64,000 nt of DNA from Meandrina meandrites (Eukaryota > Cnidaria > Anthozoa > Scleractinia > Meandrinidae), in contig OY855910.1 in the NCBI GenBank assembly GCA_963693305.1, positions 16,288,862-16,352,861 on the forward strand, given 5' to 3'. The translations under genes and the position numbers were made by a program. Shown one piece after another: positions 1 through 10,676 of this stretch (position 1 is the stretch's first letter; the number at the start of each line of letters is the position of its first letter). Below the pieces are notes generated by a model. That model was not told the origin of the DNA and made no database searches. It was given only the letters and a program-made list of their open reading frames with translations.

Positions 1-1005
1 AAATTCGACCAAGCACACAGTACAAGGCCAATTTGAAATTACTTGTACAAGCACGATTACATGTACTCTGGATTGTACAGCACTAATTACTCATATCACA
101 AATACCCTTGCTAGGCAGTCTTTGAGATCCTCTTTTGTGTGAAAAAGTAGAAGGTACTGTATATTCAATCAGAAAGAAAGAACCCATTCAAGTGAATGTG
201 ATTGAATGCCCAAATCCAAGGAGCTTTAGTTAATTCTTGGTAAAGGGCCGTGCAGGGAGAATATCGCCTGAAGTCTCTCCAGTTACGGACCGAGCGAAGC
301 GAGGCCCATACAAGAAAGACCGAGGTTAAAGCTCTCCAAGAACAGGTTCGAGCCAGACGTTAAAAAAATGTATTCTTTGCTGTACTGTTGACCGCGTTTT
401 ACCAGCCAACATCGCTTGTGATTCCCGTGAGCAGCACGGGGATATCCGACTCCGACTATTGTTCAAACACAACGCGCGCTATATTTCAACGTTGTTATAA
501 TAATTCTTGATACAGTCAAACCTGTATTTAGTGGAAGTCCTTCATAAAGAAGGCAGTAGCTAAGAACTCAAAATTTGCTTCCTTTATTTACTGTAAATTA
601 TGCCTCTATTAAGCGGATGCAGACACTAAAAAATTGGATATGGTAATTTCTGTTGTCAAAACATTCAATAACAAGACTTTTTTAAAAATAAGATTCTATC
701 CCCGCAGGAGAGATCCTCTCCCGATCCCCAATATAACTGATACCGTAAAAAGCTGACGAGGATTTGAGAATTGTCTAGGATATATATTGCAGGAGCTTGT
801 CTCACATCGGCGGTAAAGTATGACTTGCTTTACAGTGTAGACTGAAAACGCAAGCTTGTGGAATAATTGTTAAGGATTAAACAGTTCCTTTTTTCCCCAA
901 TTGACCATATACTTATGCTTTTTTAAGTCTGACGTGAGGTTTTATTACCTTGACCGCAAGATTCTGAAGCTGTCTGCCCTGTAGCTTTGTTTGATTTAAG
1001 AGTTT

Positions 1006-1187
1006 TCAGTTCGTTTCCACTTCACCAGAGCCAATTTCGTTAAAACCAAATTGAAGGTCTTGATAAGCTTGCCGAATGCTCTCGACACTCGAGTGTTTTT
1101 CAAAGTCTTTCTCAACAAAATTCGTTACTTGTGCACCTCCAATGGCATTTACAGCGGTTGAAAAGAATTCACCAAGCTCATCTGCCA
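1006..1187 (-). CDS. Putative 3'-terminal coding exon of an unrecognised gene
   Basis: On the minus strand this stretch encodes about 60 residues ending VETN and a TGA stop. An AATAAA signal follows about 60 bases downstream (TTTATT on the plus strand near 941-946). At its 5' side a TAG acceptor at 1188-1190 would join it in phase 1 to a donor GTAAGT at 1244-1249, giving a 62-bp intron and an uninterrupted reading frame with the exon at 1250-1319. The peptide has normal amphipathic composition (ADELGEFFSTAVNAIGG...) and no low complexity. I do not recognise the family and assign no function. Support comes from the agreement of stop, poly(A) signal, splice sites and phase; a chance ORF cannot be excluded. 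Confidence 0.4.
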
Positions 1188-1249
1188 CTACTTTCTGGTT
1201 AGTTACAATTCGATCGTTAATCGTTAAAATGGAGTAATTTCACACTTAC

Positions 1250-1319
1250 CCCCGGAAATAATGCTGGCGATTCCGTTAAGCGTGTGACTAATTCTGGACA
1301 ATTTCGATGTATCAAAATT
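1250..1319 (-). CDS. Putative penultimate coding exon, same gene
   Basis: Reading on the minus strand gives residues like KLSRISHTLNGIASIISG, ending in a split codon (G at 1250) directly before a consensus donor GTAAGTG. The codon is completed by the exon at 1006-1187. The upstream boundary is uncertain. In this frame a TAG lies at 1320-1322, so an acceptor AG at 1320-1321 is needed, yet a better pyrimidine-rich acceptor (TTTTTTCAG, ending 1337) sits 16 bases further upstream and would create a stop in this frame. Earlier exons were looked for up to 3.5 kb and none was recognised. Confidence 0.3.
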
Positions 1320-1577
1320 CTAATTCGGTTCCAAGGCTGAAAAAAGTATTTATTCAACTCAACCTCGATGTGGTTTCATTTGTCTCATTCCCGTAAGTCT
1401 TGTAGTCAAATTGGAATTTTCATATAATAAAACTGGTGTATTGTTAACCTAGAATTCTGGAACCTTATCTTGCAAGTCTCCTTCCATTTATTCTTTCCGA
1501 ATACTCTTTATCTGAACAGACAATTTATACAGCTGAAAGTGTCTCAATATATTAAGTCGCGTTTGCGGAGGAAAGTG

Positions 1578-1850
1578 GAGGCGCGGTGGCCTAATGGGTA
1601 GTGCGCTGGACTCCGGATCGAGCCGGAGTCACTGCGTTGTGTCCGTGGGCAGGACACTTTATTCTTACAGTGCCTCTCTCCACCCATCTGTATAAATGGG
1701 TACCGGCAAACTAATTGCTGGGAGTAAACTTGCGATGGACTAGCACCTTATTTCGAGGGGAGTACAAATACTCCTCGCTTCATGTTACTGAAACGGAGAT
1801 ACACTCCGGCCTGATGGGCCACTAGGCTCGAACGCAGCATTTTACCTTGG
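1578..1850 (+). mobile_element. tRNA-derived SINE
   Basis: The 5' part resembles a tRNA gene with an A-box-like TGGCCTAATGGGTAG and a B-box-like GGATCGAGCC about 35 bases later, as expected for an internal RNA polymerase III promoter. It then runs into an unrelated body. The 3' part (ACTCCGGCCTGATGGGCCACTAGGCTCG with flanks) recurs in a diverged partial copy at 41610-41697, which shows that this is a dispersed repeat. SINEs of this type are mobilised by LINE reverse transcriptases. No clear target duplication was found. Confidence 0.65.
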
Positions 1851-2399
1851 AAGGAAACCTTCAAAGAGGCAATTATAACCAGAAAAAAACTAGAAGGATT
1901 ATCACTTAGAGAGATTGAGGCGGACTACAGACATGCCGTTTTTCCAGCAAGATTACTCAGGGTTAAGCTATACAGTAACTCGCCGAAGGTATCGAATCGT
2001 CAGTAAAAAGACTTCCTTGTAAAATAATTGAAGATTCGTACATCAGTGCTAATTTTTCGTATTACTTTTTGTTTGTATTTCTTTTGGTTTGCATTTTCGG
2101 AGTGAATATACCAGTCTTTTCCCATATTAATTCCTTTTTTCCCAGACGAAAAAAAACGCAGTAGGTGTATATTAAATAAGTCTCAACCCCCGTGACTTGA
2201 TATCCCAAATGATACTAGTGAGACAGGAAAAAAACTAAAATCCGGCCTGGGCCATGTGGCACTCGTGTTAGATTTCTACGTTGATAATAATAACTGAATT
2301 AAAGCATCTTGTCCAATTACATTTTCTATCTAACAGAAATACACGTTTACACGATGTTTTTTTATTATTTTCCAGTTTTTTTGCTTACTGCACCAACCC

Positions 2400-2484
2400 T
2401 AGCCTCCTGCGCAGACGTCTTATGGCTCGTCGCGCGTTTCTCCCCCGAGTGACGAGCCATAAGACGTCTGCTCTGAGGAGGCTA
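2400..2484. mobile_element. 85-bp foldback MITE with 9-bp target duplication
   Basis: Two arms containing GCAGACGTCTTATGGCTCGTC are inverted around a short centre. The outer ends read TAGCCTCCT and AGGAGGCTA. The direct repeat CACCAACCC flanks both sides (2391-2399 and 2485-2493) without mismatch, marking a precise insertion. A 9-bp duplication is typical of Mutator-like elements, but the superfamily is only inferred. It has no coding capacity. Confidence 0.75.
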
Positions 2485-3461
2485 CACCAACCCAGGAATC
2501 AGAACATTTTTAAAGTTTATAGTTCAGGTTATAGTTACATGTAAGCCTTTTTCAAGGATGTGCGGAACTGTTTTACTTTCAATCGAAGAAAACTTCCAGA
2601 AAGTAGGTAACCAGGGGACAAAAGCAACAAGGAGACAGTAATTAGCCTGAAAAGAATAACGATAGTCTGTTACTCACTAATGGAAAAAGATCGAGGCTGT
2701 GAAAAAGGCAAAAACAGTGCTCAGATTTTTTTCGTGTTCTTTATTCACATTAGCTCTTTATTCTGAATTACCGGAATAAGCTCAAGAGAATTTGGCACTT
2801 ATCACACAAATAATATTAAATATCGTGAAACGAACACTGACGTGTTTCTTGAAAATCAGTAGTACGCTTGAAGTCAGCTGTCCAAGTGTGGCACAACTTA
2901 AGTTTCAAGTTAGCAAGCAATAACATAATAGAGGGACAGGATAAGGCTGAATTAGGTTTGCTTTACTTAGATTTTTTTTTATCATCCTGTTTTTATAATT
3001 GTGGTCTTTGAAAATTGAAGATCACAAATTACCGTCTCGCCCAAATTTCCGGGTTTCTTTTACAATGAGTGATCAAAAAAGTCGGTTGCCAAGGAGCGAA
3101 AAGGACAAATCTTAACTAAATTAACTCGCACAAATAGAAATGACTCTCGACTTATAAGAACTTTCCGCATTGTTATTTATTTGACAACTAATGCAGTTCC
3201 AAGTTTCGTTCTTGAAATTTTGCAATCAACTTTTTCGTCGCTGAGGCCTTTGTGAAACCCAATTTATTTGCGTTAAGAAAGCACCGAAATAATTAAACAA
3301 AGAAAACAGTACAGAATTGAAATGTCAACTTTTAGATTTCCTATAAATTAAACCAGTGCTTCCTACCATGAGCGATATTAGATATCGGAAATATCAAAAA
3401 TGCTAGCCAATAAGGCCGGTAGCATCTGCCAAAACACGATTAAATTTTATCAAGTTTGCTT

Positions 3462-3545
3462 AATCTTAACATATGCAAGCTTTACTCTAATTGGTTTTCA
3501 CAGTGTATTACCCTGTCTATCTACAATATTTTATGCAAATCTTTG
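3462..3545 (+). promoter_or_regulatory. Conserved upstream block of receptor 1
   Basis: This stretch aligns recognisably with 15056-15140 upstream of the paralogous receptor 2. Both contain an AAGCTTT followed by a CCAAT-type ATTGGT motif and a TATCTA(C/T) segment, and then an AT-rich run. In receptor 1 the AT-rich run contains ATGCAAAT, a POU octamer match. Conservation between paralogs about 130-210 bp before the start codons suggests promoter or 5'-UTR function; the transcription start is not known. Confidence 0.4.
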
Positions 3546-3672
3546 AGCAGGAAGATCAGTGTCTTTTGCCTCCATAATCTTTCAACGTAAGCCTGGTTTT
3601 CTAACGCTCTATATCTTTGTTATCGTGAACCCAGTTTCAAAATTCGACCAACAGAAAACGTCACGAAAAATC

Positions 3673-4812
3673 ATGTCTTACAGCAATGCCACAGAGTACA
3701 GGGGTGATAATGAGACCGATTTCCAAGCCACGTGTGACGATCTTAATCACAGAACTGCGGAAATTGGTAAAGCCGTCGCCTGTGCTTTTATCTTCATAAC
3801 GTCAATCGTAGGTAACACCATGGTGGTCATTGTGGTGTACAGGGAACGACGAATGAGAACAACGGTGAACTTCTTGATTGTCAACATGGCTGTTTCAGAT
3901 TTCCTGTGCACTTTGTTCGTTATTCCTAAAACTATCACGCAGATATTCACCTACCCAGCGGCATGGTTAATTACTGGACCCGTTGCTGATGCCTTATGCA
4001 GGATCGTGCACTTTTTCCAAGACGTCACTGTAGCCGTGTCATTACTAAGCCTGCTTATGATTGCCATTGAACGTTACTACGCAATTTCTTGTCCTGTCGT
4101 CGCTAATCCCATTCCACGGAAACGGTGTGGAGTGATGATAGCTTTTACTTGGCTAGTGGCGTGTCTCATGTATGCAACGCGTTTTTGGACCTTTCAGCTA
4201 TCCATCGAGGAGGAACGCCCATTTTGCTATTACAGTTGGGAGCAGCTGGTTGAAGATCCACTCAAAGCTGAGGAAATCGAATTTCTTCTGCATACAATTC
4301 TGTCCGTGATCATTCCATTCATCGTTGTAACCTCCTTTTACACAACAATCCTTATCAAGATTAGACGTATATCTGTCCCAGACGATGTCAGCTCGGTGGG
4401 TTCAAGACGTCAACAGAAGCGTAACCGAAACGTCCTTCGAATGTTGCTTGCGGTTGTAATGGCTTTCGGCTTCTGTTGGTTTCCATTCATAATTTTCACC
4501 TACGTAGAAGCTTTCGTGTGGATTAACAGAAACGTTGAAGTGCCTTGTGATGCGGAAATCTTTCAAGAGTGCGCGTTGTATTTGGCATATTTCCAATCCT
4601 CCGTAAATCCAGCCATTTACCTCGGGTTCAGTGAAAATTATCGGCAAGGACTGAAAAAGACTATTTGGTGTTGTTTATCGCCCTTTACTAACAAACAATC
4701 AGGTTCCAAGCAAATCGAAACACCGCAAATCAGGGACACAAAACGCAGACTCAGACATGTTACGGTTGTCCAGGCTCAAGATGTGGAGTTATGCAGTGTT
4801 CAAAACCTGTAA
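3673..4812 (+). CDS. Receptor 1: class A (rhodopsin-like) GPCR, peptide-receptor type
   Basis: This is an intact single-exon gene of 379 residues, normal for a class A receptor. It should sit in the plasma membrane and couple ligand binding to G proteins. Visible landmarks are N-glycosylation sequons at N5 and N13, TM1 about 31-56 with GN at 47-48, TM2 about 66-90 with NMAVSD, and Cys109 at the top of TM3. ERYY (E/DRY motif) is at 133-136, TM4 has W160, Cys185 lies in extracellular loop 2, TM5 spans about 204-228, FCWFPF is in TM6 (267-272) and NPAIY in TM7 (312-316). A helix-8 segment and a basic tail follow. The start was chosen at the ATG aligning with the receptor 2 start; the frame is open 38 codons further but without another ATG. 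AATAAA occurs at 5321. The general style resembles RFamide/QRFP/neuropeptide FF-type receptors, but the ligand is unknown. Confidence 0.93.
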   Translation: MSYSNATEYRGDNETDFQATCDDLNHRTAEIGKAVACAFIFITSIVGNTMVVIVVYRERRMRTTVNFLIVNMAVSDFLCTLFVIPKTITQIFTYPAAWLITGPVADALCRIVHFFQDVTVAVSLLSLLMIAIERYYAISCPVVANPIPRKRCGVMIAFTWLVACLMYATRFWTFQLSIEEERPFCYYSWEQLVEDPLKAEEIEFLLHTILSVIIPFIVVTSFYTTILIKIRRISVPDDVSSVGSRRQQKRNRNVLRMLLAVVMAFGFCWFPFIIFTYVEAFVWINRNVEVPCDAEIFQECALYLAYFQSSVNPAIYLGFSENYRQGLKKTIWCCLSPFTNKQSGSKQIETPQIRDTKRRLRHVTVVQAQDVELCSVQNL

Positions 4813-5760
4813 CGTGACAAAGTGCTCAAGTTAAAAAAGTTTGGGGGGTTTAAAGTAATAGTGACCCTTAAATTAAATTTCTGTTTGTATATCTATCGTT
4901 GTTTACTATCAGTAACTCTCGTTCGATACCAGTGACTACAAACCCAAAACCCAAGGCAGGAAAGAGTAAAATTCAAGAATGTAAAAAGTAAATCTTGGGA
5001 CATAAAATTTCCCTTTTAAAAAAATAGACAGAATTGCTCAGAATACGAATTGAAGACTACAAGAGGGATGCATTACAACCAAACATGAAGCGACAACATA
5101 AATGCGAACGCCAACTAAACAAAAAACACTTTACACGGGGGAAGACTTTTCCCAGAGCAGTCAAAGAGGAAAATAGTAGGTTATTTTCATTCTTTATTGA
5201 TTTGGAGGCTGTTTTGCCCCAACAGAATATATTTTCGGACGACAATTTTCATATTTTATTTTCGTGTTTGCCTTCAACGATGAAAAACACCTGTTTGGTT
5301 CTCATATATGGCCCAAACGCAATAAAGGCAAGTCAAGTCTATGACATGGTGTTTGCAGAAGACGATCCAAACAATAATGTTTCTTGTTGCACGTTTTATT
5401 TGTTAAGACAATTTTGGTTTTCTTGTTATATACGTTTTGTTTACTCATTCACAAAAGTGTCAAGAAATAGTTGAGAGAATATCGAATGGATGACTGACCC
5501 GTAGTTAAGGCAAAAGCTAAGTTCTATAAGATCTCGCTTTTTGTCTACAATTTCTTACAAAACAATACTTAAAATTCACAAATTATAATATGACCAGTCC
5601 CCGATCGAGGCTTTTCAGGGCCATTGTAAACAAACACTGAAACAAATTTTTTCAGTGAACATAACATGGTTAAAAATCCCAGCTGGCAGGAGGCAGACCA
5701 GTTCGCATGTTAGAAAGGTAGCCGAGGAGTTGAACTCGACGCTACCGAAAGCATATAGCA
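4813..5760. other. 3' flank of receptor 1, no further gene seen
   Basis: AT-rich sequence containing a candidate poly(A) signal AATAAA at 5321-5326, about 510 bases after the stop. A 146-codon open frame here lacks recognisable motifs and has biased, random-looking composition, so I do not call it a gene. Confidence 0.5.
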
Positions 5761-5761
5761 T

Positions 5762-5903
5762 GGTCAGAACGTGACGTCTGTTGATAGGCGTTTGTTCTAA
5801 GTTTGTGTACCAGCTTTCTAGAGTCAGTCGTTGAAAATAGTTCGTACTGTAGGTTAAACATTCATTCATTTGTGATTCGTAAGTCGGTGGTGGTCAGAAA
5901 TGT
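5762..5903 (-). mobile_element. Inverted partial copy of Penelope-like element 3' coding end
   Basis: Read on the minus strand, this encodes ECLTYSTNYFQRLTLESW, matching the peptide encoded on the plus strand at about 6310-6360. The shared nucleotide block runs from the CACCACCGACTTACGAATCACAAA region through AACGCCTATCAACAGA. It lies head-to-head with the longer fragment. Partial inverted or tandem duplications of this kind are common at Penelope-like insertions. Confidence 0.7.
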
Positions 5904-5929
5904 GATTGTGTTTCGTTAGACGAAACAGT

Positions 5930-6428
5930 CACCGAACTACTGAAACTACAGAAACCAACAGGAGCCCTACAGCTGTTACTGCAGCGACTATACCCTACAT
6001 CAAGGGCACTTCTGAGACTATCGCCCGGATTCTACAACCCTACAATATCCGTGTAGCTCACAAGCCTACAACTACGTTACGACATTTACTGACCAACGTT
6101 AAAGACAGAGACGAACCTAACAACAGACAGGGAGCGGTTTATAAGATCAAATGCTCCGACTGCCAGGCCTCCTACATTGGAGAGACTAGAAGAAACCTCA
6201 ACACAAGACTGAGTGAACACAAACGAGCGACTAGAAATGGTGATGATAACAATCACATTTCTGAACACCACCGACTTACGAATCACAAAATCGACTGGAA
6301 CTCTGCAGAATGTTTAACCTACAGTTCGAACTATTTTCAACGACTGACTCTAGAAAGCTGGCAAACAAACTTAGAACAAACGCCTATCAACAGATGTCAA
6401 CAACTACCGCCACATTACAAACGACTTA
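5930..6428 (+). pseudogene. Penelope-like element: GIY-YIG endonuclease 3' fragment
   Basis: The open frame encodes a stretch with ATIPYIKGTSETIARIL, typical of the region after the reverse-transcriptase fingers and palm in Penelope-like retroelements. A GIY-YIG endonuclease core follows (VYKIKCSDC...ASYIGET...LNTRLSEH...NHISEH). In Penelope elements this C-terminal nuclease nicks target DNA to prime reverse transcription. The reverse-transcriptase catalytic core is absent, so this is a 5'-truncated, inactive copy. The coding end is cut at 6429 by the insertion of the TTAA-flanked element, and the 3' untranslated part resumes at 7402. Confidence 0.85.
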
Positions 6429-6432
6429 TTAA

Positions 6433-7401
6433 GGTCGCGGGTGACACATGGCCATGAATAAATTCATTAGGCAAAATTTTGCTTTTCCTACACCTTTTTA
6501 AACGCTTATATCTCGGCTGTTCTGAATACGATTAAGCTGAAATTTTCCAGAGACATAAAAGAATGATGGAAGTTTACGAATGTCGTTTTTGATTTGGTAG
6601 TTTGCGCTTTACGTCGACGCTAGAGCGCCATTAGCACGAAATTGCGAGTTCCTTGATTTTGTGTCCAAGTCTGCGGATCGAGTAGAAGACAGCACTCTGC
6701 GATTTTATCAAAAACAGATGAGTCGAGACCTCTAGCGTGTCATGACAGAGGCGGATTTTTTAATTTAAACTTTGCCAGCGAGTAAACGTCGTTTAAATGT
6801 GCAAATTTGAATTTAACGCCTTCTATCTTTTTTTAAAAGCGCTATTTTAGAATTCCGCTTCTGTCATGACACACTACAGTATCCCTGGTATACCTGTCTG
6901 CAATGCTAGCTCATGAAGTTCTAAATCCGCGATGAATTCTTGGACACAAAATTGTCGGAAAAGTCCAAACTTTGAGATTTCCGAAGGTGTTCCGATTAAA
7001 ACACGAGTGCCAAGGGAGGTAATTATGATAATTATGGTAATTATGGTAATTGCATTCCACGCTTTATGTCAGAAAAGAACAATGCGTTTTCAAAAAGAAC
7101 GCCTTTATTTATGAATTGTAATGTATTTACTCTAATTTTTTACTTCTAATCTTTGATGTTTAAATCGTTGAAACAAGGATATCTATTTTCAGAGCCGATT
7201 TATTACATGTTACGTTTGAGTAAACAGTTTGCTCACAGGATCCGTGCCACACGTGAACACTTCAAATCACGCGCCATATTTTAGAATAATTAGTTTATTC
7301 AGTCATGAATGTTTCGTACACTTGTCGATGATAGTCGTTGCACTTCGTGCATACGCTTTAAATAAATGCATAATGATGAACCTAATGTGTCACCCGCGAC
7401 C
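6433..7401. mobile_element. 969-bp TIR element with TTAA duplication, piggyBac-like
   Basis: The ends are perfect inverted repeats GGTCGCGGGTGACACAT. TTAA is present directly outside both ends (6429-6432 and 7402-7405), the hallmark of piggyBac-type insertion. The element interrupts a Penelope-like element precisely, since flanking Penelope sequence continues on both sides. No transposase is encoded, so it is a non-autonomous derivative. Its part 6835-7150 is repeated in inverted orientation at 42668-42985 at high identity. Confidence 0.85.
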
Positions 7402-7690
7402 TTAACGACATAAACAAAACCGACAAACAGACCACAAACGACTAACAATAGACGGATCGAAACTGACCAATTACTGTTGACGAACTCAACACGAGTCTTA
7501 TAGCTAATAATATCACGGCTAAACTGACCAATCAGCTTCAACGGACCAGACTTATTACATCATCGACTGACTACAACTTTTCACTTGACTCTGAAGATGA
7601 CTTCCGCACAGGTAGTTCTTCTCAGAACTACTCTCACCCGGACGATCACACTATACGAACTACTGATATTCCTGGGTTCAAACCATTTAC
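7402..7690 (+). mobile_element. Penelope-like element 3' untranslated region, continued
   Basis: This continues the interrupted Penelope-like copy with AACGACATAAACAAAACC, then a segment CTCTGAAGATGACTTCCGC. I recall this as typical of cnidarian Penelope-like element flanks. It shows no open frame of note. The exact 3' end is not clear; it probably lies near 7620-7690. Confidence 0.6.
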
Positions 7691-8056
7691 TAGATTGGGT
7701 ACTGTTGAAGGAGTTACAGTTTTGCTCGAAATGAAGTATTTCGAGGCACACTTTGTACCTGATGCAGTTTAGACAATAATAGGTCTCGTACGCCAACGGA
7801 TTATTTGAGTTTATCGGAAATCATCGGTAACAAGTTGGTTTAGAAAGTTTCGTGGCCGATCTGGGCAACATACTCACTTGTTATTGCATTTCTGCATGGA
7901 CATGAGATCTCCATCTAAATAGTACAATGGACAAAAGATAAAGATAGTTAGACGTGATTTATTTGCCTAATTAGTTCATCTATATTTCTTTTCATAGTCC
8001 GCCAAAATGAAGGGCCCTCGCAAACCAATTAAGACCGCGACCAAAAGCCGTAATTT

Positions 8057-8110
8057 CACGTGCATGCCATCATTGCACGTGCATGCCATCATTGAACGTG
8101 CAGGCCATCA
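8057..8110. repeat. 18-bp tandem repeat, three copies
   Basis: Three nearly identical units of CACGTGCATGCCATCATT follow one another; each holds a CACGTG- or CGTGCATG-like core. It lies immediately before the TIR element at 8118. No function is evident. Confidence 0.8.
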
Positions 8111-8117
8111 CTTCTAA

Positions 8118-8816
8118 GAGCCTGTTTACATGGAGGTGGGGGACCCCGGGTAGGTGAGGTTAACCCGCCCAGCCCTGGTCGAAAAATAGCTCGCGTTTAC
8201 ATGCAATCTTATCACCCCGGAGTCCCGGGGTTACGTAATGCAAAAGAAGTTCGACTTGATCGGCTGTCCAGGTCTTGTTCTTAGGAGATTTCTTTGTTTT
8301 TTCGCAGCATGATTTTCGTTGGCAGAAACATCGTAGGCATTTTTCTTGCTTTGTGTTATCGACTGATCTCTAGGTAGAGAAGTAGCGTGTGCTTCGATCG
8401 GGCCTTCACTTAAAGCATAACTTGATATTTGAATACCTTCAGATTCTTCCTGATTTCCATCTTGATTACGGCGTTCGACACTAGACAAATGAACCCGACG
8501 AAAAAGCTCTCCACGCTGATATCCTCGAGACTGAGACATCTTGTTACGGTTCCAATATGGCGGGCGTTTGGTTGTTGGTTCGGATTTGGCGCGTTTTGGT
8601 AACATGAACCGACCCCGGGTAGGCGGGTACCCCACCTTGAAACGTTTACGTGGCAAAACGCGAACCCAGCTGGGAGGGTTACCCTACCCAGCAGACCGGG
8701 CATAGGCGGGTTACCCCACCTATCATGTTAGCGCGATCGAGAAAAAATGAGAGTTTATATGGACAGGCGGGTTACCTCACCTACTCGGGGTCCCCCACCG
8801 CCATGTAAACAGGCCC
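8118..8816. mobile_element. 699-bp TIR element with TAA duplication
   Basis: The ends match as inverted repeats: GAGCCTGTTTACATGG on the left and, on the reverse strand, GGGCCTGTTTACATGG on the right. The match continues through GGTGGGGGACCCCG and a GGTAGGTGAGG(T)TAACCCGCC segment. TAA flanks both ends (8115-8117 and 8817-8819, inside a CTAAG direct repeat), suggesting a PIF/Harbinger-like origin. A 141-codon frame on the minus strand (8231-8656) lacks recognisable transposase motifs and runs into the terminal repeat. Further GGGTAGG(C/T)GGGT copies near 8610-8650 and 8700-8720 add internal repetition. Confidence 0.75.
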
Positions 8817-9039
8817 TAAGCAAACTACATCATTTTCCTGCGCGCGAGGTTTGCTCTTAAAATAGCCTACTCGCAATAGGCATAGCACGCGTCCAAATGC
8901 TTAGATGTAAACTTCTATCTTATGAACGTCTGGAAATATATCAATTAATTGTAGCGTATAAAATTGTAATTTGTAATTAAAGGGTATCTGACCACGAGTA
9001 AAATTTGTAATATGTATCTCTCAAGTCATGAGCGTAAAG

Positions 9040-9210
9040 TTTTAAGGGGAGTAACTCGGTCGTAGCCCATAGAAATTTAAAGTTTTCAAATTATTTTAAA
9101 AGCATTGTATGTTTTTTTTTTGCGTTTGGTATTGAGTTCCACAGTTTTGGTGCAGAGTGCCTCTCTGATCTTGGGCCACACGGTCTTGATTTCAGTTTTG
9201 ATAGGTGCAT
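9040..9210 (-). pseudogene. LINE reverse-transcriptase C-terminal remnant
   Basis: On the minus strand one frame reads RSERHSAPKLWNSIP, which matches the conserved C-terminal AP-LWNSLP segment of CR1/L2-type LINE proteins. After a frameshift in a poly(A) run it continues as TYNAFKII, in the place of the usual FK-LK segment. It is short, 5'-truncated and broken. Confidence 0.45.
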
Positions 9211-9605
9211 CTGAGACTAATTCAATACAATTAAATACAGACTTCCTGCACTGTGGTTTTTGAACGCTCTTAAGATTTTCATATTATTATCGCGATTCAA
9301 AAATCCGAGCGCGAGACGCCGTGATCTAGAAATCCCAACGTAAGACTATTGCAACGCTTGTCTAACGCTTTGTACAGTGGCTCGCCATTTTAATGTTGTT
9401 GTTCCCGTTGTTTTGTGATGGTTAGTTAAATTTTCGCTTGGTTTGCGAGACTCGGAGACTCAAATTTCAAAATTCGAGATTCCGAGACCAGCTTTATTTT
9501 AGGGGGTGGAAGGGGGGATACTGAATAATGAATAACGGGCTAAAAATGAAAAAGGACTATTTGAGGTTTCAATGCTTGGAATAATGAATAAGGCATTTCC
9601 AGTAA

Positions 9606-10053
9606 AGCCTGGTTTTCACATGTCGGGAAAATCCCAGACGATCGGAGATTTTACTGTTTCCCGACCGTCCCAGATTTTGCCGACTAATGAAAGCTCAAAA
9701 TCGTAAATATCCCCGATCGTCTGGGATGGTCGCGGACAAATCCGGAGAATCGGGAGCGTTTCTATTTTCCCAACGCATCCCAGATTTCTGCGATGGTCGG
9801 CGATCATTCAAGATATATTATAGCTCCAATTCTTAGTGTCGGCGACGTCGGCGATAGTTTAAACTCGTTACCAATCTTTTAATTGCTTAGCTCCAGTCTT
9901 TCACCGCCCCTCACAACTAAAATGGCGTCTGTCATTGCCGATCAACGCGACTCTGATCCCAGATTTTGCCGATATACGGCAAAATCTGGGATGGTCGAGA
10001 AACGGTGAAATCCCCGATTATCTGGGATTTTGCCGACATATGAAAACCAGCCT
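9606..10053. mobile_element. 448-bp TIR element with TAA duplication
   Basis: The left end AGCCTGGTTTTCACATGTCG and the right end AGGCTGGTTTTCATATGTCG (reverse strand) form long inverted repeats. These extend over some 60 bases through AAAATCCCAGA and a TTTCCCGACC/TTTCTCGACC segment. TAA lies outside both ends (9603-9605 and 10054-10056). Motifs such as CCCAGATTTTGCCG(A) recur several times inside. It has no coding capacity. The duplication suggests PIF/Harbinger relationship. Confidence 0.75.
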
Positions 10054-10352
10054 TAAAGGAATAATGAATTTTGAGGATACGGAAGCGGTTATTCATCGAG
10101 CTCAAATATTATCTGATCTTGATATCTGAATTGTGAATAATCTGGTGGGAATGGTTTATGTGAAATCAATGAATCAGCAGTTTCTAATTGGTTCTCGTTT
10201 TGTTGCACATTGCGTAGCGTTTTCTGAAACGTTAATATGTAGATTTAGACAGGCCTAAAAGCAGAGCTCCCAATTTATTTAATTTGTTTGCTTGTGTTTA
10301 CAGTGTTTGCAAAAAAGTAGCCACACTATTTCTAAGCGTATACAGTGGCCCA

Positions 10353-10455
10353 GCCTGGTCCCTAGGCGGTCTCCTCTTCTCTCGGGCGAGCACGAGGTTC
10401 ACGGGAGGGACTGGCAACGGGTTGGAAGGGAAGGAAACGCCTGGGTACTAGGCCA
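10353..10455. mobile_element. 103-bp MITE with long target duplication
   Basis: The inverted ends are GCCTGGTCCCTAGGCG and TGGCCTAGTACCCAGGCG (reverse strand). The identical string ACAGTGGCCCA stands on both sides (10342-10352 and 10456-10466). The true duplication is probably 8-10 bp with chance extension. It is non-coding. Confidence 0.7.
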
Positions 10456-10620
10456 ACAGTGGCCCATATAGGTACAAGATAAATTTCAATTATTCACGGT
10501 TAAACTTACGGAACTAGAAATTTGCTCACAAGAAAATGAAATATCTCGAGGCACAACAAAATAAACTAACGACAATATCAAATGGCATCGTTACCTTTTC
10601 GTGGTTTTGTTGGCGAAAGA

Positions 10621-10676
10621 GTTCAATATATTTCAGTTCAATATATTTCAGTCAATATAGTTCAATATATTTCAGT
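10621..10676. repeat. 15-16-bp tandem repeat
   Basis: About four imperfect units of GTTCAATATATTTCA stand in a row. It is AT-rich and has no apparent function. Confidence 0.75.

Noticed and set aside
1578..1650. Possible tRNA gene
   Set aside because: A- and B-box-like motifs are present, but no cloverleaf with acceptor and anticodon stems forms, and the sequence runs into a repeated SINE body with a second copy at 41.6 kb.
5034..5474. 146-codon open frame downstream of receptor 1
   Set aside because: No motif, atypical composition and no promoter or splice context; more likely 3' flank of receptor 1.
8231..8656. 141-codon frame inside a TIR element as a transposase
   Set aside because: No DDE or DNA-binding motif; Arg-rich low-complexity composition and overlap with the terminal repeat.
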